Assembly: GCF_023150235.1 (NCBI RefSeq)
Contig: NZ_JAKLLH010000009.1
Span: 56,886-120,885, forward strand
Length of the DNA: 64,000 nt
Source: Azonexus sp.
Lineage (GTDB): Bacteria > Pseudomonadota > Gammaproteobacteria > Burkholderiales > Rhodocyclaceae
Direction: 5' to 3'
Shown: piece after piece, positions 13,806 through 20,354 of the stretch
How the letters are laid out: each line of letters starts with the position of its first letter
Numbering within the stretch: the first letter of the stretch is position 1
Made by a program: the position numbers and the translations under genes
Notes under the pieces: generated by a model
Database searches by the model: none
The model's input: only the letters and a program-made list of their open reading frames with translations
Told to the model about the DNA's origin: nothing

Positions 13806-13953
13806 TACCTGCCAACAGACGTGGCCTGTGAATGCCAAGCGACCGGGGAGGTTTCCAGCTACTTTTTGCCAAAAAATCGCGGTCGACCGTAATTTTTTGG
13901 CAAAAAGCAGTGAAAGTTCGAGGATGTTGGATTGAGCGCAGGCTTCATCAGCT
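13806..13953. repeat. Direct repeat copy 2, flanking the mqsRA module
   Basis: Partner of the repeat at 12761-12905, with a net 3-bp length difference and scattered substitutions in the first half. Its end (13953) abuts the helicase remnant that starts near 13956. The 13637-13955 gap therefore holds the mqsRA control region and this repeat, and nothing else I can identify. Confidence 0.85.
13862..13907. repeat. 46-bp palindrome, core GCGGTCGACCGT
   Basis: The 16-bp arms CTTTTTGCCAAAAAAT and ATTTTTTGGCAAAAAG are exact reverse complements. The inner 14 bp contain the CGGTCGACCG core with a G-T wobble and one mismatch at the edge. Relative to copy 1 the arms have changed but still pair, which suggests that the secondary structure has been kept. 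Confidence 0.88.
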
Positions 13954-13955
13954 GT

Positions 13956-14165
13956 CATCCGCAGTCGATTTCTATCAACGCTACCGTCCACATCTATTAC
14001 CCCCTCGCAGTTTTGCCCGGTGCAGAAGAGTTCAGTTTTGATGTGCAACTGCAGTTGTTGATGGAGCGGAAGCGCAAATTGGCTCAGAACCTGTTAGCAG
14101 CACCCGCCTTCAAGAAAGAGGACTATCAGCAGCTTTTAGAGAAAACTTTAGGCTTCGCGGCCTGA
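13956..14165 (+). pseudogene. 3' remnant of an SNF2-type helicase gene
   Basis: About 60 in-frame codons ending at a TGA at 14163-14165 read as the extreme C-terminus of a large SNF2/RapA-like helicase (VHIYYPLAVLPGAEEFSFD, then QLLMERKRKLAQ and a KEDYQQLLEKTLG-like end). No helicase motifs are left: everything upstream is replaced by direct repeat copy 2. I base this on recalled similarity of such C-termini and cannot run a search. If correct, it marks a deletion or insertion boundary inside the island. An in-frame ATG at 13932 lies within the repeat and is probably not a real start. Confidence 0.55.
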
Positions 14166-14244
14166 TAAATTGAAATTCTCAGAAGAGGCTACAGCGTCTG
14201 GGTAGATCGCTAATTGCCGCGTGTAAGGCCATGCTTTCATTACG

Positions 14245-17200
14245 CTAAACCGGATTCCTCAGCCCAAAAACCACGCTCATCGGCTCACTACCTTGATGGC
14301 TCTGATAGTGGACCGGACCAAAGTAGCTAAACGGAGCGGCTTTGCCGGCTGCGAGTTTGTGTTCACGGACGAAGAGGTGGATTTTTCGGCCAGCTTTCTC
14401 ATGCTCGATGATTTCCCGGCCGCGCTTGCTGCTGGGTGTGGTTGCGTTTTGCGATTGCCAGTGGAAGGTGTTTTCGTCGATCCAGTAGTCGGTGTAACGA
14501 TGGTCTGCGGCTTTGCCTTGTTTGTTCAGCGTGACCAGCAGGACGTGGGCGTTTTGCTCGTTCAGGACGACGTGGCCGCTGTTCCAGCTGCCGGCATTGA
14601 AGATTTCACCAAACAGCCCAGGGATTTCCTCGCGCATGAACGACTGACCCACCGCCAGATCCAGCGGATCAATGATCTGTTTGAAGCGGGCCAGGGTGCG
14701 CATCGAATCGTCGGCGGGCAGGTCTTCGTATTCGGGATTATTGGCTTTCAGGAGGTAACGGCCGGGGCCTTGTTTGACGACCACGCGCAGCAGGTACTGG
14801 TTGTCGCCGTATTCGTCCTGGCGTTCGATGGCGACGGTATGGCCGCTGATTGATCCGGCGTTATTGGCGGTCAACAGCTCCAGCAGCAGGAAATCACCAT
14901 CACGGATCGGCTGTTTGCCGCCGTTCATTGAATTGCCGCTGGCTCGGGCGATGAAATGGCGGGCAGGATCGAGTTGACCGTAAGAAAGCGGTAGCACCCG
15001 GTGTTCCATGATTTCTGCGGAACTGGTGCGGAAGTGGCCGCAGGCGATGCGCAGGTCGTCGAAGTAGGGCAGTTCGACGACCTGGCGTTGCGTCGGCGTC
15101 GGGAAGGGCAAGATTTGCGCGCTGTCGCTCTGTTGTGACTGGCGGGCTTCGTAGGTGGCGAAGCGAAAATCGATCAGCTCCTGGACCAGTTCAGTGAAGG
15201 TTTCAGCCTGTTGGCTAGGGATGGTGAGCGAATTTTTGAAAATTTCACGGTCGACCGTGAAAAAAGATGATTTTTTGTTAGTGAGGTTGCCACCCACCCA
15301 AGCATTCACCAGATTTTTGCGCCAGTAACGTTGCCATTCGCTGGCGTCACCGCTCAGTTGGTGGATATTTTCCGGCAGATCGGCGAGGAGTGGCGGGCGG
15401 CGATGCAGGATTTCCCAGGAGACGCGGGCCAGGTCGGGTAAGAGAACGTCGTTGGTCCAGCCCTTGAGTTGCTGAAAGGCTTCCAGTAGCACCATCTTGA
15501 AACTGGCCGTCATCCGGGTGGTTTCGAGCTCGACCAGGAAAGCGCGGTAGCGGCCGAGCAAGCTCCGTTCGGCATCGCTCAAGTCGCCCATGCTCGCGAC
15601 CAGGCTGAACCAGTCGCCGTATTGTTGGCGAATGCGGGTCGGTGCTGCGCCTGCGCGGTAGAACTCGGTCAACGTGGGGCGACGACCAAGCGCTTCGCGC
15701 AGCGTTCCGTAATCGTCAGCGAGGCCGTTGTTGTCTAGCGATTTCAGGAAGTCGATAAAGCGCAGGTCGTAATTGATGAAACAACCGTCGGGCAGCGGCC
15801 AGGTGCCTTTTTCCAATTGCCGGGCAAAATCGACCAATTCACGCAGTTGACCGTGCAATCCGGCCAGCGCCTGGGGTTTGTGCAGGAAGGATTTGTGATT
15901 GGCGATGAAGTCGAGCACGACCAGGCGATTTTTGCCTTCCGCGTGACGTAGGCCGCGACCGAGTTGTTGCAGGAAGAGGATCTTGGACTCTGTCGGGCGC
16001 AGCATCAGCACCGTGTCGATGGCTGGCAGGTCAACGCCTTCGTTGAACAGATCGACCGAAAAAATGACCTGCAGACGGGCATCGGCCAGTTGTTGCAGCG
16101 CTTCGCCCCGAGAAAGTGCTGAGCCAGCATAGATGGCAGCCGCAACGATGCCGGCGGCGCGGAATTGTTCGGCCATGAAATCGGCGTGGCGGCGCGAGAC
16201 GCAAAAGGCCAGCGTTCGAGTTTGCGATTTATCCTGCCATTCCTTCAGCGCATGGCGGGCGCGGGCGTGGGTGGCCAGCTTGTTGACCAGCATTTCCGGA
16301 TCGAACTGGCCGTTGCGCCAGGGAATTTCCCGGTAATCGACCGATTCGTCGAGGATGCCGAAATAGTGGAAGGGGGCAAGAAATCCGCCGTCGATACCGG
16401 CAAACAGATTGCGTTCAAAAACCAGGTTGTCATCGCACAGCGCCAGGATGTCGGACTGATCGCTACGGTCCGGCGTCGCCGTCAGGCCGAGCAGGAAACG
16501 CGGCGAGAAGTGCTGCAGCAGACGCCGGTACATCGGCGCGGCAGCGTGGTGGAATTCATCGACGACGACGTAATCGAAGTGCGTTGGTGAAAACTGTTGC
16601 AGATGCTGGTCGCGGCCCAGGGTTTGGATCGAGGCGCACAGGATGTCGACTTCGGCATCGCGTTGGCGGCCGGTGTAAAGGCCGAGGCTGGTTTGTGGGC
16701 GAATGCGCTGGAAGGTGCTGGCGGCCTGGTTGAGAATTTCTTCGCGGTGGGCGACGAAAAGAATACGCCGGGCCTGTGCTTGTTGCGTATCGAAGGCGGC
16801 CAACCAGGTTTTACCCAAACCGGTCGCCAGTACTACCAAGCCACGCTGATAGCCCTCCAGGCGGGTGTTGTGTAGCGCGGCCAGGGCATCGCGCTGGATA
16901 TCGGTTGGGACTGGCGGCGGGTCGTCGTCCTTGTTGCCGAGCGAGACAGGCAGCAAAGCGCGCGGCGACATGGGGTTGCGCCGTGCTTCGTAGGCGCTGA
17001 TCCAGTCGTCGCTGAGCGTGACGCAGCGCGGATCAGCAAACTGCATTTCAAAACGTGATCGCGCTTCGATGAACCCGTTGTCGCCGGGGTAGTCGATGCG
17101 GTAGTTCCATTCCAGGCCGTCGGTCAGCGCCGGGCGGCTGATGTTGCTCGAACCGATGAAGGCGGTGCCGTGCATCTGCCCATCGCGAAAGTGCGCGAAC

Positions 17201-18114
17201 AGGTAAGCCTTCATGTGGAAGCTTTGCCCGGCGGTTTCATACACCTTGATCTGTGCCCCTTGCGATTGCAGCAGCATCAACTGACGCAGTGCTTCCGGGT
17301 CGGTCACGTCGAGATAGTCGCTAGTCAGAATGCGCAGGCGAACCGGGTTTGCCGGCGTGGCTCGCGCCAATGCTTCCTGAAAATCAGGCATCAACTGACG
17401 TAGACCGCTAGATTTGATGAAAGCGACGGTCATGTCGATTTCATCAGCCCGTGCGATGGCTTGCGAGAGTTGCGGCAGAAAAGGATGATCACGGCCGCCA
17501 ATGATCAGTTTTTCGTGTGGGACGGGGGCGCGGAAAAGTAGGGCATTCAACCAGCGTTCGCTGCGGTCCGGGCGTTGATCTCCTGTGATCCAGGTTTCGT
17601 TCGAAACTATGTCGGGAATGCCGGTCAGCCATGCAGCCAGGCGGCTTTCATCGGCATCGGTGAAGTGCCGACCACCGTGTTGACGCTCGCCCGCGCCATA
17701 TTTGAAGCTCAGATAAAACACGCCACCCGGTTTCAGTGCCTGCCACAGGCGCTGCAGGCTAGGGGATAACTCGCTTTCCGCTAGGTGCAGCAGGCTGGCA
17801 CAGGCCCAGATGCCGTCGTAAACAGCGATTTCGTTGACGTCGGCAAAGCGGCGGTGCCCGATGGGTAGGTCGGTATGGCGACGGGCTAGCTCTACCAGCC
17901 GGGATGAGGCGTCGAAGGCGGTGACGCGGTAGCCTTGTTCTTGAAATGCCTTGCTGTCGCGTCCTGAACCGCAGCCGGCATCAAGAAGATGCGCTCCCAC
18001 CGGCAAGCGGGCGAGAAAACGCTGCTGGAGCGCTGCCATATCGACGCCCTGTGTATCAGAGAAAAAAAGCTCGGCATGGGTGTCGTAGTAAGCAACGGTG
18101 TCGATCTGTGGCAT
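14245..18114 (-). CDS. Methyltransferase-PLD nuclease-SF2 helicase-LexA-like-DUF3427 fusion
   Basis: A 1289-residue protein with five recognisable parts. Residues ~1-195: class I SAM methyltransferase (motif I LLDAGCGSGRD near 46). ~200-370: phospholipase-D-type nuclease module with a single HxK (HMKAYLF near 302) and GSSNISRP near 324. ~410-770: SF2 helicase with ATGLGKTW (431), DEFHH (519), LTATPDRSD (548) and a motif VI QQLGRGLRH. ~1040-1140: S24/LexA-like fold with SGNSMNGG (Ser near 1059), IRDGDFLLLE, and VVVKQG (Lys near 1111), a possible Ser-Lys dyad. ~1160-1289: DUF3427. PLD-helicase-DUF3427 proteins are known, probably DNA-processing or defence factors; the methyltransferase fusion is notable. 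I start at MPQIDTVAYYD (18114); the 59 codons upstream cross a terminator. No good ribosome site is visible. Confidence 0.85.
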   Translation of the reverse strand: MPQIDTVAYYDTHAELFFSDTQGVDMAALQQRFLARLPVGAHLLDAGCGSGRDSKAFQEQGYRVTAFDASSRLVELARRHTDLPIGHRRFADVNEIAVYDGIWACASLLHLAESELSPSLQRLWQALKPGGVFYLSFKYGAGERQHGGRHFTDADESRLAAWLTGIPDIVSNETWITGDQRPDRSERWLNALLFRAPVPHEKLIIGGRDHPFLPQLSQAIARADEIDMTVAFIKSSGLRQLMPDFQEALARATPANPVRLRILTSDYLDVTDPEALRQLMLLQSQGAQIKVYETAGQSFHMKAYLFAHFRDGQMHGTAFIGSSNISRPALTDGLEWNYRIDYPGDNGFIEARSRFEMQFADPRCVTLSDDWISAYEARRNPMSPRALLPVSLGNKDDDPPPVPTDIQRDALAALHNTRLEGYQRGLVVLATGLGKTWLAAFDTQQAQARRILFVAHREEILNQAASTFQRIRPQTSLGLYTGRQRDAEVDILCASIQTLGRDQHLQQFSPTHFDYVVVDEFHHAAAPMYRRLLQHFSPRFLLGLTATPDRSDQSDILALCDDNLVFERNLFAGIDGGFLAPFHYFGILDESVDYREIPWRNGQFDPEMLVNKLATHARARHALKEWQDKSQTRTLAFCVSRRHADFMAEQFRAAGIVAAAIYAGSALSRGEALQQLADARLQVIFSVDLFNEGVDLPAIDTVLMLRPTESKILFLQQLGRGLRHAEGKNRLVVLDFIANHKSFLHKPQALAGLHGQLRELVDFARQLEKGTWPLPDGCFINYDLRFIDFLKSLDNNGLADDYGTLREALGRRPTLTEFYRAGAAPTRIRQQYGDWFSLVASMGDLSDAERSLLGRYRAFLVELETTRMTASFKMVLLEAFQQLKGWTNDVLLPDLARVSWEILHRRPPLLADLPENIHQLSGDASEWQRYWRKNLVNAWVGGNLTNKKSSFFTVDREIFKNSLTIPSQQAETFTELVQELIDFRFATYEARQSQQSDSAQILPFPTPTQRQVVELPYFDDLRIACGHFRTSSAEIMEHRVLPLSYGQLDPARHFIARASGNSMNGGKQPIRDGDFLLLELLTANNAGSISGHTVAIERQDEYGDNQYLLRVVVKQGPGRYLLKANNPEYEDLPADDSMRTLARFKQIIDPLDLAVGQSFMREEIPGLFGEIFNAGSWNSGHVVLNEQNAHVLLVTLNKQGKAADHRYTDYWIDENTFHWQSQNATTPSSKRGREIIEHEKAGRKIHLFVREHKLAAGKAAPFSYFGPVHYQSHQGSEPMSVVFGLRNPV
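15243..15262. repeat. Palindromic repeat inside the helicase fusion gene
   Basis: A perfect 20-bp palindrome, TTTCACGGTCGACCGTGAAA, with AT-rich flanks. In the fusion protein it is read as FFTVDREIF near residue 953, in the region between the helicase and the LexA-like domain. It is an exact core copy in frame within a coding sequence. Confidence 0.9.
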
Positions 18115-18154
18115 CTGTTGGTGGTGTGGTGAAAACGAATTCGGGTTCCGGCAG

Positions 18155-18178
18155 AAAACAAAACCCGCCGAAGCGGGC
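18155..18178 (-). terminator. Intrinsic terminator after higA
   Basis: On the minus strand a CCCGC-N4-GCGGG hairpin is followed by TTTTGTTTT. It lies 22 bp past the higA stop and about 40 bp before the start of the fusion gene. Any higBA transcript reaching the fusion gene would therefore be attenuated here. Confidence 0.75.
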
Positions 18179-18199
18179 CTGATGGTGCAATGCAAACGG

Positions 18200-18631
18200 T
18201 CAACTCTTGGGAATAAACAGCGCAGGGCTGACACCAAAGAACTCACCAAGTTTTCCGGCCAGTGTGGCCGATATCTTGCGGTGACCAGCAAGTATCTTCG
18301 ACAGATTGCCTTGCGCGACGATATTTGAAAGGTCTTCCTGTTTCAGGCCTTTTGCCTCGATCAGAAAGCGTAGGGCATCCTTCGGCTCAGACGCTGCGAT
18401 GGCGAAGTGTTCGCGCTCGTAGTTGGCGATCAGATCGCCGACAAGTTCCAGAAGACCTGCCAGTTGGTGCTCTTCATTGTCGCCAACTACATCGAGTAAG
18501 TCATTCATGAGGGCTACCATGCGGTCATGGCCGGCTTCGTCATGGATCGGACGAATGCGAGTCATGGCATCGAGCTTGGTCCAGGAGGTCTGGATGGCGC
18601 GGATGTCAAAACGGCTTTGAACAGCATGCAT
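18200..18631 (-). CDS. higA: Type II antitoxin HigA
   Basis: A 143-residue antitoxin. The N-terminal half is acidic and helical (DEAGHDRMVALMNDLLDVVG). The C-terminal XRE-family helix-turn-helix contains AKGLKQEDLSNIVAQGNLSK and ISATLAGKLGEFFGVSPALF, as in HigA proteins of the COG5499 type. It should bind and neutralise HigB and repress the operon. The ATG lies 2 bp after the higB stop, giving toxin-first order. It is followed by a terminator and then the helicase fusion gene. The gene appears complete. Confidence 0.92.
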   Translation of the reverse strand: MHAVQSRFDIRAIQTSWTKLDAMTRIRPIHDEAGHDRMVALMNDLLDVVGDNEEHQLAGLLELVGDLIANYEREHFAIAASEPKDALRFLIEAKGLKQEDLSNIVAQGNLSKILAGHRKISATLAGKLGEFFGVSPALFIPKS

Positions 18632-18633
18632 GA

Positions 18634-18939
18634 TTACACCTTCCCTTTCCTGTGCCGCTTGTTCCAGTTGTCGTATTCACGGTGCGTCATCACTTCGCGA
18701 ATGTAGACTTTCTTGAACTTGTACTGCACGACAGCAATAACTCGATAGTTGTTACCGCCCACGCCAAATACCGTATGGGGAGGCACATAGTCAGCCGAGT
18801 TGAATGTATTTTTCAGCTCGTTGAAGTCTTTTGCCGTCGACTTCTCCAGAACCACCGAATGCCAGTCCTTCAGTACTTGCTCGGCCTCCGGGTGCCTCTC
18901 CCCGAACTCGCACAACATTTTCAATGAAATGATGTGCAT
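18634..18939 (-). CDS. higB: Type II toxin HigB (mRNA interferase)
   Basis: A 101-residue RelE-superfamily toxin that cleaves mRNA on the ribosome. It has the HigB features: the basic C-terminal half with GGNNYRVIAVVQYKFKKVYIREVMTHREYDNWNK, including the conserved T-H-x-x-Y-D near the end, and an N-terminal LCEFGERHPEAEQVLKDWH helix. Length and order (higB then higA, 2-bp gap) are standard. A clean palindrome upstream fits HigA autorepression. Both genes look intact, in contrast to the mqsRA pair at the other side of the island. Confidence 0.93.
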   Translation of the reverse strand: MHIISLKMLCEFGERHPEAEQVLKDWHSVVLEKSTAKDFNELKNTFNSADYVPPHTVFGVGGNNYRVIAVVQYKFKKVYIREVMTHREYDNWNKRHRKGKV

Positions 18940-18949
18940 GCTGGCGAGT

Positions 18950-18964
18950 ATATCAATTTGATAT
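18950..18964. promoter_or_regulatory. Candidate HigA operator
   Basis: ATATCAATTTGATAT is a perfect 7+1+7 palindrome that starts 11 bp upstream of the higB ATG. It is AT-rich and overlaps the likely -10 region on the minus strand, the expected place for an autorepressor site. Confidence 0.7.
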
Positions 18965-18992
18965 AAATCTGCCGATCTTTTTGATCAAGGTG

Positions 18993-19079
18993 AATACCAA
19001 TGCCTTGGATGAGGATTGCCAGACGATGTGCCCCTCTTTTCTTGAGTATTGGTATTGTCCTCATGCCGCAGGGGGGGGG
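18993..19079. other. Two interleaved inverted repeats and a G9 tract
   Basis: In the 289-bp gap between higB and the first tRNA-Arg, AATACCAAT (18993) pairs with ATTGGTATT (19048), and ATGAGGA (19009) pairs with TCCTCAT (19058). The order is interleaved rather than nested, as in a pseudoknot. A run of nine G follows at 19071-19079. I see no gene here; the pairing may be chance. Confidence 0.4.
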
Positions 19080-19206
19080 CAGCTTGCTTGCCAAGATCAG
19101 AGCTTCAGCCGCTCATTCGCGCCCCATGCTTCCCAGTTCTTTGTCATGTCCGGGCGCCTTTCTCAAGAAAAATCGGAAAAAAACTGGCTTTTTCGCGCAA
19201 GCTCCG

Positions 19207-19212
19207 TATAAT
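19207..19212 (+). promoter_or_regulatory. -10 box for the tRNA-Arg genes
   Basis: A consensus TATAAT lies 16 bp before the mature 5' end of the first tRNA-Arg, followed by a GCGCGG GC-rich discriminator typical of stringently controlled stable-RNA promoters. The -35 element (around CTGGCTT at 19184-19190) is weak. Confidence 0.6.
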
Positions 19213-19228
19213 GCGCGGCTCTGACAGC

Positions 19229-19305
19229 GCGCCCGTAGCTCAGTTGGATAGAGTACTTGGCTACGAACCAAGGGGTCGGGCGTTCGAATCGCTCCGGGCG
19301 CGCCA
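19229..19305 (+). tRNA. tRNA-Arg (anticodon ACG), copy 1
   Basis: A 77-nt cloverleaf with acceptor stem GCGCCCG/CGGGCGC, D-arm GCTCAGTTGGATAGAG, anticodon loop CTACGAA (anticodon ACG, read as ICG after deamination), T-arm GTTCGAATC and encoded CCA. Confidence 0.96.
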
Positions 19306-19334
19306 TTCAGAAATCAGCATCAATGTATCGCAGC

Positions 19335-19411
19335 GCGCCCGTAGCTCAGTTGGATAGAGTACTTGGCTACGAACCAAGGGGTCGGGCGTTCGAATCGCTC
19401 CGGGCGCGCCA
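19335..19411 (+). tRNA. tRNA-Arg (anticodon ACG), copy 2
   Basis: Identical over all 77 nt to the copy at 19229-19305 and separated from it by 29 bp, so both come from one transcript. The CCA is encoded. The pair marks the right edge of the toxin-antitoxin/helicase island. Confidence 0.96.
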
Positions 19412-19440
19412 GCCGATCACTGCAGGGATGAAAAAAAGCC

Positions 19441-19464
19441 ACCAGCTTCGCGCTGGTTTTTTTT
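19441..19464 (+). terminator. Intrinsic terminator of the tRNA-Arg pair
   Basis: ACCAGC-TTCGC-GCTGGT hairpin followed by a run of eight T, 30 bp after the second tRNA. Confidence 0.85.
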
Positions 19465-19597
19465 CGTTCATTTTCGGTGCTGCCACGCTTGCGGAGTGGA
19501 TGTCGCGTGCCCACAGCCAAGCCCGCGTGTGTTGCTGCTTGCTTGTCAAGCTGCCGCTGGCAGGTATGCTTGCTCCTTTTTTTTCCGGGAGTTGTTC

Positions 19598-20251
19598 ATG
19601 CAGATCACTCAAGTTGCCCAGCGCCGCCATACCACCAAGGCCTTCGACCCAGATCGTCGCCTTTCTGCCGCCGATCTGGCGGCTGTTCGCATCCTGCTGC
19701 GCAATGCGGCTTCTTCGGTCAACTCGCAGCCGTGGCATTTTGTGATTGCCTCCAGCGAGGCTGGCAGGGGGATGATTGCCGACACGATGAAGTCTGCTTA
19801 TGCCTATAACGAGGGCAAGGTGCGTAAGGCTTCGCAGGTGATCGTTTTTTGTGGGCGCAAGGTACTCGACGAGGCTTATCTTGCTAGCTTGCTCGAGCAG
19901 GAAGCGGTGGATGGGCGCCTGCTGACGCCGGAGGCGAGGGCAATTCAGGAAAAAACCCGAGCACATTACGTTGGCCTGCATCGCGATACGCTGGGTGATC
20001 TCGATGCTTGGGTGGATCGCCAGGTCTATCTCGCCCTGGGTAGCCTCTTGCTTGGCGTGGCCGCCCTGCAACTGGATGCCTGCCCGCTCGAGGGCTTCGA
20101 TCCGGCAGCGGTGGATGCGGCGCTCGGTTTGCCGGAAAAAGGCTTGCGTAGCGTGGTGATGCTCGCCCTGGGGCATCGTGGCGAGGATGATTTCAATGCC
20201 GCCCTGCCGAAATCGCGTTTGCCGGAAACTGTCGTTTTTAGCGAAATTTGA
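19598..20251 (+). CDS. nfsB: Oxygen-insensitive NAD(P)H nitroreductase, NfsB type
   Basis: A 217-residue FMN enzyme, exactly the NfsB length. It has the N-terminal FMN contact QRRHTTKAFDP, NAASSVNSQPWHFVIASS, and the C-terminal glycine-rich ALGHRGEDDF segment with a KSRLP finish. It should reduce nitroaromatics, quinones or flavins with NAD(P)H in the cytosol. An in-frame extension upstream exists, but the ATG at 19598 follows a CCGGGAG ribosome site and gives the family N-terminus. It stands alone after the tRNA terminator. Confidence 0.92.
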   Translation: MQITQVAQRRHTTKAFDPDRRLSAADLAAVRILLRNAASSVNSQPWHFVIASSEAGRGMIADTMKSAYAYNEGKVRKASQVIVFCGRKVLDEAYLASLLEQEAVDGRLLTPEARAIQEKTRAHYVGLHRDTLGDLDAWVDRQVYLALGSLLLGVAALQLDACPLEGFDPAAVDAALGLPEKGLRSVVMLALGHRGEDDFNAALPKSRLPETVVFSEI

Positions 20252-20354
20252 GATTTCTTCCCCGCTCTTTTCCAGTTTTCTTGTTATTGATTACGGATAT
20301 TGCAATTAGAATGGGCCGATTGTTTCCTTCCCAATCCGCCCCGCTTGTTCTGCC

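Noticed and set aside
12761-13953. Integron gene cassette with attC sites around mqsRA
   Set aside because: One end has an RYYYAAC-like ATCCAAC, but the other end (GTTGGCG or GTTGGCA) does not fit GTTRRRY, inner L boxes are not evident, and no integrase is present in the window.
12707-14048. Matching open frames in both direct repeats (EACAQSNILELSL... then RST.IF...AGNLP)
   Set aside because: The frame is shared and the length differs by 3 bp, but substitutions between copies fall mostly at first and second codon positions and change residues. There is no start/stop conservation, so this is a repeat rather than a protein family.
18115-18291. Longer N-terminus of the fusion protein, from 18291
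   Set aside because: The extra 59 codons run across the higA 3' end and its terminator and do not look like protein; MPQIDTVAYYD is a natural methyltransferase start.
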